From Pelagibacteraceae bacterium AG-464-P07 (lineage in GTDB: Bacteria > Pseudomonadota > Alphaproteobacteria > Pelagibacterales > Pelagibacteraceae): a stretch of 64,000 bases of DNA. The first letter of the stretch is position 1; each line of letters begins with the position of its first letter. The position numbers were made by a program, and so were the translations under genes. Positions 1 to 7,240 of the stretch are shown here, piece by piece. The notes under the pieces were generated by a model that saw only the letters and a list, made by a program, of their open reading frames with translations, was not told the DNA's origin and searched no databases. The DNA is taken from contig QCSA01000002.1 in the NCBI GenBank assembly GCA_003211695.1, forward strand, positions 62,001-126,000, read 5' to 3'.

Positions 1-659
1 CAGATATTATTGATATCAAAAATATTAAAGATTTATCGGGTATCAAAGTATCAAGTAAGAGTCTAAAAATTGGTGCAACAACTAAACATGCTGAAGTTGC
101 AGCTTCTAAAGAAGTAAAAAAAGCTATTAGTTCTTTAGCTCATTTAGCTGATGGTATTGGAGATCCTCAAGTTAGAAATCGTGGAACGATAGGGGGATCG
201 ATTGCAAATAATGATCCCGCAGCTGACTATCCAGCAGCTTGTTTGGCCTTAAATGCAATAATTCACACAAGCGATAGAAAAATTGTTTCTGATAAATTTT
301 TTAAAGGTATGTTTGAAACTGCTTTAAAAAAAGGTGAATTAATACAAGCAGTAGAATTTCAAGTTCCAGATAAATCTTGCTATGTAAAATTTCCTAATCC
401 TGCATCTAGATATGCAATAGTTGGAGTTTATGTTGCAAAGTATAAAAAAGAAGTAAATGTTGCAGTTACTGGAGTTGAATCTGCTGTTTTTCGATGTAAA
501 AAAATTGAAAGTGCTTTAAAATCTAACTTTTCAAGCTCAGCCATAGACGGTGTAAAAATTAGTTCATCAGGTTTTAACTCTGATATTCACGCATCATCTG
601 ATTATCGGGCACATCTAATAAAAGTTCTAGCTAAAAAAGCAGTTGCTGGCTGCAAATAA
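1..659 (+). CDS. Molybdenum hydroxylase FAD-binding (medium) subunit, CoxM/XdhB-like, 5' partial
   Basis: FAD-binding medium subunit of a xanthine dehydrogenase / form II CO dehydrogenase-type molybdenum hydroxylase, which passes electrons between the Mo/Fe-S subunits and FAD in the cytoplasm. The frame is open at the left edge (first full codon at base 3), leaving about 218 residues and missing the N-terminal part. The family FAD motif is seen as QVRNRGTIGGSIANNDP at visible residues 56-72, followed by an AADYPAA segment and the C-terminal CO_deh_flav_C-like region. It is followed after 40 bp by XdhC-type maturation genes, so it is probably the last structural gene of the operon. The substrate cannot be told: without the large subunit, CODH, xanthine or aldehyde activity are all possible. 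Confidence 0.9.
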   Translation, partial: DIIDIKNIKDLSGIKVSSKSLKIGATTKHAEVAASKEVKKAISSLAHLADGIGDPQVRNRGTIGGSIANNDPAADYPAACLALNAIIHTSDRKIVSDKFFKGMFETALKKGELIQAVEFQVPDKSCYVKFPNPASRYAIVGVYVAKYKKEVNVAVTGVESAVFRCKKIESALKSNFSSSAIDGVKISSSGFNSDIHASSDYRAHLIKVLAKKAVAGCK

Positions 660-699
660 GCTCTTTTAAAATCATTCACTTTTAATTTAAGATACATCA

Positions 700-1029
700 A
701 TGAAAAATTCATTTGATGAGAAAATCTTGGAAGAAGCTCAAGACTGGCTATCAGCCAAAAGAAATGTGATTTTAGCAACCGTAACTCAAACATGGGGTTC
801 ATCCCCAAGACCAGTTGGAAGTCGAATGATTGTTAACGATAAAGGTGATTTTTCAGGCTCTGTATCAGGAGGATGTGTAGAAACGGCGGTTGTTCGCGAA
901 TGTTTAAGTTTATTAAAAGACAAAAAAGCACATAAAAAAATAGAATTTAAAGTTTCAAATGAAAGCGCTTGGGAAATTGGTTTAGCTTGTGGTGGAGAGA
1001 TTGCAATCTTTTTAGAACAAATTAATTAA
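700..1029 (+). CDS. XdhC/CoxI N-terminal domain protein
   Basis: Maturation factor for a molybdenum hydroxylase; XdhC-family proteins bind and protect the sulfurated Mo cofactor before insertion into the apoenzyme. This 109-residue protein carries only the XdhC_CoxI domain, with the characteristic TWGSSPRPVGSRM (about residues 31-43) and SGSVSGGCVE (about 51-60) motifs, and ends GLACGGEIAIFLE. Full-length XdhC proteins add a C-terminal Rossmann domain; here that domain is a separate gene at 1183-1863. It lies 40 bp after the FAD subunit and in the same direction, so co-transcription is likely. The domain is clear; its exact partner enzyme is inferred from position. Confidence 0.9.
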   Translation: MKNSFDEKILEEAQDWLSAKRNVILATVTQTWGSSPRPVGSRMIVNDKGDFSGSVSGGCVETAVVRECLSLLKDKKAHKKIEFKVSNESAWEIGLACGGEIAIFLEQIN

Positions 1030-1039
1030 ATAAAATATT

Positions 1040-1183
1040 ATGAGTACATTCGTAGCTAGTCATAAAAAATACATAAAATGGTGGAAAAAAAAATTGAATG
1101 TATCTGATTATGGCCTTTTATGGATTTCCTTTATTAAAGGATTGATAATTGGATTATTGATTTATCATTTTTTTATTAAGTAA
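1040..1183 (+). CDS. Small single-pass membrane protein between the two XdhC halves
   Basis: Unrecognised 47-residue ORF filling the gap between the two XdhC-domain genes. It starts with ATG 10 bp after the previous stop, and its TAA overlaps the next start as TAATG. The sequence has a basic N-terminal part (HKKYIKWWKKKL) and one hydrophobic segment at about residues 27-46 (WISFIKGLIIGLLIYHFFIK), so it should be an inner-membrane anchor with a cytoplasmic basic head. The tight packing, overlap and sensible membrane-protein composition argue that it is real, although A/T-rich DNA readily makes hydrophobic ORFs. I assign no function; the position suggests a link to Mo-hydroxylase maturation. 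Confidence 0.55.
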   Translation: MSTFVASHKKYIKWWKKKLNVSDYGLLWISFIKGLIIGLLIYHFFIK

Positions 1184-1863
1184 TGAAAAAGCAGTTACTT
1201 AAAGAAATTATTGAAAAAAAAGAAAAAAAGATTGAGTTCGCTATTATTACTGATCTTCAGAATGGAGAAAGTTGTATTTTTGAAAAAAATAAACCAATAG
1301 ATAGAAATTTTGAGAAATATAAAGATAAAATTGATTTACACTTTAGTAATAAAAAAGACGGAATAATAGAAGGAACAAACATCTTTGTAGAGACTTATAT
1401 ACGTCCGATAAAAGTAATTATAGTTGGAGCAGTTCATATAGCTCAATATTTAGTTAATTTCGCTAAAAGTTTAAATTTTGAAATTTCCATTATTGATCCA
1501 AGAGGTTATTTTGCAACAGAGAAAAGATTTCCAAATATAAAAATAATAAATAAGTGGCCTAAAGAAGCATTTGAGGATATTGAAACTAATCAAAACTCAG
1601 CTTTAATAGCATTAACTCATGATCCGAAAATAGATGATCCAGCTCTTCAACATGCAATAAAAAAAAATTTTTTTTATATAGGAGCATTAGGAAGCAAAAA
1701 AACTCACGAAAACCGTTGTAAAAGATTAAAAGAAGCAGGATTTAAAGATGAAGAAATTAAAAGAATTTTTGGACCTATCGGAATAAAACTTGGAGGACGT
1801 TCAGCTCCAGAAATTGCTTTATCAATTATTGCTCAATTAGTTGCCGAAGCATATAAAAAATAA
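1183..1863 (+). CDS. XdhC C-terminal Rossmann-domain protein
   Basis: The second half of an XdhC-type molybdenum-cofactor chaperone, encoded separately. Its 226 residues match the XdhC_C domain: IKVIIVGAVHIAQYL (about residue 80 on) is the Rossmann entry, then IDPRGYFATEKRFP, LTHDPKIDDPAL, YIGALGSKKTHENR and the C-terminal IGIKLGGRSAPEIALSI signature. The first 75 residues are poorly conserved and lack the GSVSGGCVE motif found in the separate 700-1029 protein. Its start overlaps the small membrane ORF by one base, and its stop is directly followed by the MobA-like gene, so the run is a single transcription unit. It probably acts with the 109-residue partner. Confidence 0.9.
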   Translation: MKKQLLKEIIEKKEKKIEFAIITDLQNGESCIFEKNKPIDRNFEKYKDKIDLHFSNKKDGIIEGTNIFVETYIRPIKVIIVGAVHIAQYLVNFAKSLNFEISIIDPRGYFATEKRFPNIKIINKWPKEAFEDIETNQNSALIALTHDPKIDDPALQHAIKKNFFYIGALGSKKTHENRCKRLKEAGFKDEEIKRIFGPIGIKLGGRSAPEIALSIIAQLVAEAYKK

Positions 1864-2442
1864 ATGATATCCTCAATTTTATTAGCCGCAGGTCAATCTA
1901 AAAGAATGGATGGAGACAATAAATTAATAAAGAAATATAAGAAAAAATATTTAATTAACCATATTTTAGGAACTTTGATAAAAAGCAAGATTGATAAAAT
2001 AATTGTTGTTTTGGGTTTCCAAAGTTCAAAAGTTAAACAATTAATAATTAAAAATAAAAAAATTATTTTTGTTTATAATAAAAATTATAAGTCTGGTATG
2101 GCAAGTTCAATTAAAACTGGTTTAAAAAGAATCTCTAAAAGAAGTATAGGATTTTTGATTGTTCATGCTGACATGCCTCTAATTTCAAAGAAAATTATAA
2201 ATTCTCTTTGTTGTGCAATAAAGAGCAATAATAAAGAAATGGTTGCACCAATCTATAAAAGAAAAATGGGAAATCCAATCGGTTTTAAAAGTTCAATGAA
2301 TAGAACACTTAGTAAAACTAAAGGAGATTCAGGAGCAAAAAAAATGATTAAGAGAAATAAAAAAAAGCTTAGTTTGATTAGGGTTAATTCTAAAGCAATT
2401 TTTAAAGATTTTAATACACAAAGAGATTTTTCACTTAATTGA
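1864..2442 (+). CDS. MobA-like nucleotidyltransferase (MocA-type)
   Basis: A 192-residue NTP-transferase fold protein of the MobA / MocA family, which attach CMP or GMP to molybdopterin. The N-terminal nucleotide-binding loop LLAAGQSKRMDGDNKL (residues 6-21) and the metal-binding HADMPLIS (about 101-108) are present, as is the MGNPIGFK motif. XdhC-linked members are usually molybdenum cofactor cytidylyltransferases, because xanthine-dehydrogenase-family enzymes use molybdopterin cytosine dinucleotide; that assignment rests on context. The ATG follows the XdhC_C stop with no gap. The sequence is rich in Lys (AAA), as expected for this genome. Confidence 0.85.
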   Translation: MISSILLAAGQSKRMDGDNKLIKKYKKKYLINHILGTLIKSKIDKIIVVLGFQSSKVKQLIIKNKKIIFVYNKNYKSGMASSIKTGLKRISKRSIGFLIVHADMPLISKKIINSLCCAIKSNNKEMVAPIYKRKMGNPIGFKSSMNRTLSKTKGDSGAKKMIKRNKKKLSLIRVNSKAIFKDFNTQRDFSLN

Positions 2443-2451
2443 GTTTATTAT

Positions 2452-2721
2452 TTAACCACCCGCAATAGGTGGAATAATAGCTATTTTTTGTTCTTTTGAG
2501 ATTAAATAGTCGTCATGAACAATATTATTATCTTCTGAACAAAAAGCTGATGATTTCACAATTTGACAAAAATTAGTATTTCCATTGTGTTTTTTATCTA
2601 TGAATTTAATTAATTCATTTCTCAAGTCTTTTATATGGCTGTTATTTTTTAAATCCAATTCAATACTATTTTCAGAACTAAAATCTTTACTTGCTCCATA
2701 TAGTTCAATTTTAATTTTCAT
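2452..2721 (-). CDS. MoaD/ThiS-family sulfur carrier protein
   Basis: An 89-residue ubiquitin-fold sulfur carrier ending in IIPPIAGG. The C-terminal Gly-Gly is the residue pair adenylated and thiocarboxylated in MoaD (molybdopterin synthase small subunit) and ThiS. It lies convergent to the Mo-cofactor genes, 9 bp from the end of the MobA-like gene, which favours MoaD over ThiS. The central KKHNGNTNFCQIVKSSAFCSED region is longer than usual. No moaE or thiG is adjacent, so the precise pathway is inferred. Confidence 0.75.
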   Translation of the reverse strand: MKIKIELYGASKDFSSENSIELDLKNNSHIKDLRNELIKFIDKKHNGNTNFCQIVKSSAFCSEDNNIVHDDYLISKEQKIAIIPPIAGG

Positions 2722-2805
2722 AAAATATATTTTTAAGTTTATAGCTTTGCTTAATTTTATATTGAGATATCATGTAATAAAAGTTTAAAATTAAAAAAAA
2801 TATTT

Positions 2806-3639
2806 GTGAAAAATATACTATCTTTAGAAGAAATTAATCAATTTAAAGCTGATGGAGCAATTGTTCTTAGAAATAAATTTGATATTCATTGGATAGAAAA
2901 ACTAAAAATAGGAATTGCTAAAGACATAAAATCTCCAAGTCCTAGATTTAAATCTCATACAACAAAAAATGATATTCCAGCTTATTTAGAAGATTATTGG
3001 ACATGGGATTTAGTACCCGAATTTAAAGATTTTGTGTTTAATTCTCCAACCGCAAAGATAGCTGCTGAATTATTAGGTGCAAAAAAAATCCATTTGATAA
3101 TGGATAACTGGTTTTTAAGAGAAGCAGGCTCAAAATCTTCAACTCCATTTCATCACGATATATCTTATTTTGATGTTGATGGAACCATGTGTGTTTTGTG
3201 GTTACCGTTAGAGCCTACAGGCCAGGACGAAGGAGTTGCCTGGGTAAAGGGTTCACACTTATGGAACAAAATCTTTTTAAGGGTTCTTTTTAAAGATGGC
3301 CACAAAGTGGAAGGTAAAGAATGTATTATTAATGGAAAAAAATATGAAAATCCCCCGGATATTTTATCAAATAAAAATAAATATGAATTTTTAAAATGGG
3401 ATTGTGAATTAGGCGATTGTGTTATGTTTGATATGCGTACACTTCACGGCACATTTAGTTCATCAATACCTAGAAAAACACTAAGCCGTTATACCTTAAG
3501 AGTAGCCAAAGAAAATACTAAAATTGACTACGTAGGAGACTGGACTAGTTATTCATATCGTAAAGCGATGCAAGATGCTGGCTATAAAAATGGAGATAAC
3601 CTAGGTGGCAATATGTTCCCTCAACTTTGGCCGAGGTAA
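2806..3639 (+). CDS. Phytanoyl-CoA dioxygenase (PhyH) family protein
   Basis: A 277-residue Fe(II)/2-oxoglutarate-dependent oxygenase of the PhyH family. The iron ligands are visible as HHDISYFDVD (His-X-Asp in TPFHHDISYFD, about residue 117) with the distal His in MRTLHGTFSS (about residue 214), followed by Arg residues (SRYTLR) suited to 2-oxoglutarate. WLPLEPTGQDEGVAWVKGSH is the usual beta-strand/turn before the distal strand. The start is GTG; no better ATG lies upstream. PhyH proteins in marine bacteria act on many small hydroxylation substrates, and the neighbours give no clue to the substrate. Confidence 0.85.
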   Translation: MKNILSLEEINQFKADGAIVLRNKFDIHWIEKLKIGIAKDIKSPSPRFKSHTTKNDIPAYLEDYWTWDLVPEFKDFVFNSPTAKIAAELLGAKKIHLIMDNWFLREAGSKSSTPFHHDISYFDVDGTMCVLWLPLEPTGQDEGVAWVKGSHLWNKIFLRVLFKDGHKVEGKECIINGKKYENPPDILSNKNKYEFLKWDCELGDCVMFDMRTLHGTFSSSIPRKTLSRYTLRVAKENTKIDYVGDWTSYSYRKAMQDAGYKNGDNLGGNMFPQLWPR

Positions 3640-3714
3640 TTAATTAGCTAATACAGGTGCTAAAATTATTATCGACCAATAAAAAACAAGAATAAATATA
3701 AATAGAGTTTTCAA
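3640..3714 (-). CDS. Possible 24-residue hydrophobic peptide coupled to the lipoprotein gene
   Basis: Tiny ORF on the minus strand whose TTG start overlaps the TGA stop of the preceding lipoprotein gene (TTGA), with a GAGGAA purine run just upstream, the usual arrangement for translational coupling. The product (KTLFIFILVFYWSIIILAP core) would be one membrane helix with a short tail. I do not recognise it. A TTG start and short length keep this uncertain: chance hydrophobic ORFs are common in A/T-rich DNA. Confidence 0.3.
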   Translation of the reverse strand: MKTLFIFILVFYWSIIILAPVLAN

Positions 3715-3917
3715 ATTTTTTCCTCATTTACATCACAGTTCAGTTTGTTTATTTTTTCATCAAAAGGTTTCAGGTTGGCTTTATTTACTAGCCAAACAAA
3801 TGACTTTTCATATGTATTATCACTGCCCAGAGGAGTACAACGTTTACCTACTTTGACCATATGATTTGAACATGCGGTTAACAACAATGCCGAAAGAATA
3901 AATATAATTTTTTTCAT
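3711..3917 (-). CDS. Small lipoprotein of unknown function
   Basis: A 68-residue predicted lipoprotein. It begins MKKIIFILSALLLTACSNHM: a basic n-region, a hydrophobic h-region and the lipobox LTAC, with Cys16 as the lipidation site. The mature part of about 53 residues has two further Cys (RCTPLGS and KLNCDVNEE) that could form a disulfide in the periplasm. It sits between the PhyH gene (convergent) and tRNA-Lys (same strand, about 90 bp upstream). I do not recognise a family and assign no function. Confidence 0.65.
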   Translation of the reverse strand: MKKIIFILSALLLTACSNHMVKVGKRCTPLGSDNTYEKSFVWLVNKANLKPFDEKINKLNCDVNEEKI

Positions 3918-4005
3918 GATAACTAGTTAAATGTAAATTTGGATAATTGATTGTTTTAATCTTGTCTTAATTAAGATTTTTACTACTAAAAAGAGATTGG
4001 CTTAA

Positions 4006-4082
4006 TGGTGGACTGTCTGGGATTCGAACCCAGGACCCATCGCTTAAGAGGCGATTGCTCTAACCAGCTGAGCTAACAGTCC
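4006..4082 (-). tRNA. tRNA-Lys (anticodon CTT)
   Basis: Read on the minus strand it folds into a full cloverleaf of 77 nt: acceptor GGACTGT/ACAGTCC, D-stem GCTC/GAGC, anticodon stem ATCGC/GCGAT with loop CTCTTAA (anticodon CTT), T-stem CTGGG/CCCAG with TTCGAAT, discriminator A and an encoded CCA. It decodes AAG. Confidence 0.95.
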
Positions 4083-4100
4083 GTTACATAGTATATAGGT

Positions 4101-4106
4101 ATTATA
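4101..4106 (-). promoter_or_regulatory. -10 element for tRNA-Lys
   Basis: On the minus strand this reads TATAAT, a perfect sigma-70 -10 hexamer, 18 bp upstream of the tRNA 5' end. The expected -35 zone is weak (TGGATT about 18 bp further upstream). Confidence 0.45.
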
Positions 4107-4157
4107 ATGGTTTAAAAATATCTTAATCCATTCTAAATTAGATTTTTTTTACTTATT

Positions 4158-4412
4158 ATGATTATTTCACCCTGTCTAAGCATTTGTAAAACAGATCCCG
4201 TAACAGGCTATTGCTATGGATGCGCTAGAACGAATGAAGAAAAAAAAATTTGGAAAGTTGAAAAAACTACTGAAGAATGGAAAAAAAATAATCTTAACGA
4301 AATTACTAAAAGAATGTCGGGTTGGCAACTAGATAGTTTCAAAGAATCTTACGAATACAAAATCAAGAACGGGATTTCTTTATTTAAGAAAACTTCAATT
4401 AAAGAAAAATAA
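4158..4412 (+). CDS. DUF1289 family protein
   Basis: An 84-residue DUF1289 protein. The N-terminal ISPCLSICKTDPVTGYCYGC block (residues 2-21) contains the family's four conserved Cys, which could bind a metal or Fe-S cluster, followed by the usual ARTNEEKKIWKVEKTTEEW helix. The biochemical role of the family is not established. It is the first gene after tRNA-Lys and is followed after 26 bp by an aldo/keto reductase in the same direction. Confidence 0.85.
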   Translation: MIISPCLSICKTDPVTGYCYGCARTNEEKKIWKVEKTTEEWKKNNLNEITKRMSGWQLDSFKESYEYKIKNGISLFKKTSIKEK

Positions 4413-4438
4413 TTAAATAAAATCCATGTCATTTTTTT

Positions 4439-5479
4439 ATGAAATTTAAAAAACTTGGAAATACTGATTTAGAGGTTAGCTTGATTTGTATCGGTACTAT
4501 GACATGGGGAAAACAAAATAATCAAACAGAAGCCTTTGAACAAATGGATTATGCCATAGGTCAAGGTATAAATTTTTTTGACACAGCTGAAATGTACGCT
4601 GTTCCATGTACCGAAGAAACTTTTGGAAAAACTGAAACGATTATTGGAAATTGGTTCAAAGAACGAAGTAACCGTAAAAAAGTGATTTTAGCAACCAAAG
4701 TTTCAGGACCAGGTCTTCCATGGATACGTGGAGGTGGCCTTCAATATACCAAAGAAAATATTTCAGCCGCTCTTGAAGGAAGTCTAAAGAGATTGCAAAC
4801 AGACTATATCGATCTTTACCAACTACATTGGCCTGAAAGAGATACCAATTATTTTGGAAAATTAGGTTACAAACATCAAGATAAAGAAAAAGAATGGAAC
4901 AGCATCAAATCTATTTTAAATGTATTAAAACAATTTGTCGATCAAGGTAAGGTTCGTTACATAGGCCTTTCCAACGAATCTGCATGGGGACTTTCCAAGT
5001 TTTTAGAACTATCTAAATTGCAGGATTTACCTAGAGTTATGTCAGTTCAAAATCCTTACAACTTGTTAAATAGAACCTATGAAGTTGGCCTTGCAGAAAT
5101 TTCTATTCGAGAACAGTCTGGGTTGTTGGCTTACTCTCCTTTAGCATCAGGAGTGTTAACTGGAAAATATAGAAATGACCAAAAACCAAAAGGTTCCCGA
5201 TTACAATTGTTTGGAGATTATTTTCCAAGATATTTTAATAATTTATCGCTATTAGCTGTGGAAGAATATTTCAAAGTTGCAAAAAAAAATAAAATTTCTC
5301 TCGCTCAATTATCCTTGGCATTTGTTAATAAACAACCCTTTGTGACAAGCAACATAATAGGAGCAACAACAATGAAACAACTTAAAGAAGATATAGAAAG
5401 CATTAATATCGAATTGAGCTCTGAAATTATTGATGAAATTAATTTAGTTCACAAAAACAACCCAAACCCAGCACCTTAA
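4439..5479 (+). CDS. Aldo/keto reductase (Tas-like)
   Basis: A 346-residue NADP(H)-dependent aldo/keto reductase, a cytoplasmic TIM-barrel enzyme reducing carbonyls. The catalytic tetrad is visible: Asp and Tyr in FFDTAEMYAVP (about residues 44-54), Lys in VILATKVSGP (about 80-89) and His in YQLHWPERDT (about 121-130). The NADP-binding end shows SNIIGATTMKQL (about 304-315). The long insertion after LHWPERDTNYFGKLGYKHQDKEKE resembles the Tas / YghZ-type branch. The substrate is unknown; the DUF1289 gene upstream and the convergent membrane peptide do not narrow it. Confidence 0.9.
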   Translation: MKFKKLGNTDLEVSLICIGTMTWGKQNNQTEAFEQMDYAIGQGINFFDTAEMYAVPCTEETFGKTETIIGNWFKERSNRKKVILATKVSGPGLPWIRGGGLQYTKENISAALEGSLKRLQTDYIDLYQLHWPERDTNYFGKLGYKHQDKEKEWNSIKSILNVLKQFVDQGKVRYIGLSNESAWGLSKFLELSKLQDLPRVMSVQNPYNLLNRTYEVGLAEISIREQSGLLAYSPLASGVLTGKYRNDQKPKGSRLQLFGDYFPRYFNNLSLLAVEEYFKVAKKNKISLAQLSLAFVNKQPFVTSNIIGATTMKQLKEDIESINIELSSEIIDEINLVHKNNPNPAP

Positions 5480-5485
5480 ACTAAT

Positions 5486-5677
5486 TTATAAAAAAAACCA
5501 TAAAATCAAAGCTACTATTGTTAGTATAATTATTAAAATACGAATACCGCTTAAATAATTGGACATTTGATAAGACTTAGAAATGTCTTTTTTTTTCCCT
5601 GCACCCCATCTAATAACTAGGTAAAATACAAGTAGTAGAACAAGTATGACAAAAAGAATTCCAGGTTTTTCTAGCAT
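5486..5677 (-). CDS. Small membrane protein, two helices
   Basis: An unrecognised 63-residue protein with two hydrophobic stretches, residues 7-25 (ILFVILVLLLVFYLVIRWG) and 44-63 (IRILIIILTIVALILWFFL), separated by a basic loop GKKKDISKSYQMSN. This predicts a hairpin in the inner membrane with a cytoplasmic loop. It is convergent with the aldo/keto reductase (7 bp apart) and divergent from the MORN protein gene. It looks like a real gene from its ordered TM-loop-TM layout, but no function is offered. Confidence 0.6.
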   Translation of the reverse strand: MLEKPGILFVILVLLLVFYLVIRWGAGKKKDISKSYQMSNYLSGIRILIIILTIVALILWFFL

Positions 5678-5758
5678 TTATAAATTTTATAAATTAATTT
5701 TCATTTAATTAAAATTTTAACTTTACAAATAGATTGTTATTTTTCATAATTAGCTTTG

Positions 5759-7150
5759 ATGAAAAAATTTCTAGTTACTGTATTTCTAAGTTTACTGTTT
5801 TGCAATATAGCGCAGGCACAAAGTTCATTACCTGAGTGTGGAGGAAGTCCTTATGAAGTTAAAAAATTCTCTTTAACGGGAGGAGGCCTCGCAACAAAAG
5901 CAAAAATGTTAGCCAAATGGAGAAATTGCCATGGTACTTTGATTAATAAAGATGGTTCCAAGTACGCTGGTGAATTTCAGGGTGGAAAATATTCAGGACA
6001 AGGAACTTTCACATGGGGAGACGGAGAGTTTGCTGGAGATAAATACGTTGGAGAATTTTTAAAAGGTAAACGGAGTGGACTAGGAACCTACACTTTTTCC
6101 AATGGAGATATAGATCACGGTATCTGGACAAAAGGCAAATTGATCGAACGTATTGGCATAGGTGAAAAAAAAGCTAAGAAAGAAAAAACTAAAGTAGCTA
6201 AGAAAGAAAAAACTAAAGTAGCTAAGAAAGAACCAGCGAAAACAGAAAGTTCATTATATGAGTGTGAAGGAAGTCCTTTTGAAGTCAAAACGTTTAACTT
6301 TTCGGGAATGAAGATGTTCGCTAAATGGAGAAATTGTCATGGCACTTTGTTTGGTAAAGATGGCAGTAAATATATTGGCGAATTTCAGGGCGGAAAATTT
6401 TCAGGACAAGGAACCTACACATATAGCGATGGAGCAATATATGAAGGAGGTTTTAAAAGAGGTAAATCAGACGGATACGGAACCTACAAATTTACTAATG
6501 GAGATTTGTACGCTGGCGAATTTAAATCAGATTCATTTCATGGACAAGGAACTTTTACGAACCGTCTTGGAGGAAAATATGAAGGAGAATTTGCACAAGG
6601 TGTATACAACGGACAGGGAACCTTTACATTTCCAGACGGAAGACAAAATAGTGGGAGATGGATAAATGGCCTGTTAGATGGAGAAGTAAGTATTTTTTTA
6701 GAAGATGGTGGTAAGTACTTTGGATTATATAAATATGGCGAAAGAAATGGGCAAGGATCTTGGACAAGAGCTGACGGATCAATGGAAGAAGGAATCTGGA
6801 AAAATGGTGAACTAATTATTCGAAACGGAGAAGCATCCTTTACCTATGACGATGGAGGAACCTATTACGGAGGATGGGTAGACAATAAGCGTGATGGCGA
6901 AGGAACTATGAATTTTACTGCAGCTTCATCAGAAAACAAAAAAGAAAAAAGAGGATTATTTGTTAAATATGTTGGAGGATGGTCACATGATAAAATAGAA
7001 GGACACGGAACAATGGAATATGCCAATGGAAGAATATACGTTGGTGAATGGAAAAAAGGCAAACGACACGGTCCAGGAACTCTGTCATATCCTGATGGGG
7101 GAATCAGGAAAGGAATTTGGTCAGTTAACAAATTAAAAAAACAACAATAG
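5759..7150 (+). CDS. Secreted MORN-repeat protein
   Basis: A 463-residue exported MORN-repeat protein. The ATG at 5759 is chosen over the TTG one codon upstream. A signal peptide (MKKFLVTVFLSLLFCNIAQA) is followed by a tandem pair of homologous halves: each opens with a Cys-containing block (PECGGSPYEVK... and YECEGSPFEVK..., both ending KWRNCHGTL) and continues into MORN repeats of the form GxYxGEFxxGxxxGQGTFTF. At least a dozen repeats are visible, three in the first half and the rest in the second. A Lys-rich linker near residues 139-162 contains a short direct repeat (EKTKVAKK twice). MORN repeats are protein or lipid contact modules; location is probably periplasm or outer surface. Confidence 0.85.
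   Translation: MKKFLVTVFLSLLFCNIAQAQSSLPECGGSPYEVKKFSLTGGGLATKAKMLAKWRNCHGTLINKDGSKYAGEFQGGKYSGQGTFTWGDGEFAGDKYVGEFLKGKRSGLGTYTFSNGDIDHGIWTKGKLIERIGIGEKKAKKEKTKVAKKEKTKVAKKEPAKTESSLYECEGSPFEVKTFNFSGMKMFAKWRNCHGTLFGKDGSKYIGEFQGGKFSGQGTYTYSDGAIYEGGFKRGKSDGYGTYKFTNGDLYAGEFKSDSFHGQGTFTNRLGGKYEGEFAQGVYNGQGTFTFPDGRQNSGRWINGLLDGEVSIFLEDGGKYFGLYKYGERNGQGSWTRADGSMEEGIWKNGELIIRNGEASFTYDDGGTYYGGWVDNKRDGEGTMNFTAASSENKKEKRGLFVKYVGGWSHDKIEGHGTMEYANGRIYVGEWKKGKRHGPGTLSYPDGGIRKGIWSVNKLKKQQ
6174..6224 (+). repeat. Tandem repeat in the Lys-rich linker of the MORN gene
   Basis: A 24-bp unit (starting AAGAAAGAAAAAACTAAAG, ending GTAGCT) occurs twice in tandem and part of a third time, in frame, encoding two EKTKVAKK units. 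This is a likely slippage site for length variation between strains. Confidence 0.7.
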
Positions 7151-7211
7151 GAAATTCTCCTCTAAATCATTTAATTAAAGCTACTTTTATCGAGAAATAA
7201 CGATCTTGTCA

Positions 7212-7227
7212 CAGTGTAGTCACACTG
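7212..7227. promoter_or_regulatory. Short perfect inverted repeat upstream of enoyl-CoA hydratase gene
   Basis: CAGTGT-AGTC-ACACTG, a perfect 6-bp inverted repeat with a 4-base spacer, 14 bp before the start codon at 7241. It is the only G/C-containing symmetrical element in this gap, so it could be an operator or small hairpin that touches translation initiation. Role unproven. Confidence 0.3.
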
Positions 7228-7240
7228 ATAAATTTTTCCA

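Noticed and set aside
6339-6665. Alternative +1 frame ORF of about 108 codons inside the MORN gene
   Set aside because: It is a periodic shadow of the MORN repeats; the repeat unit keeps a second frame open.
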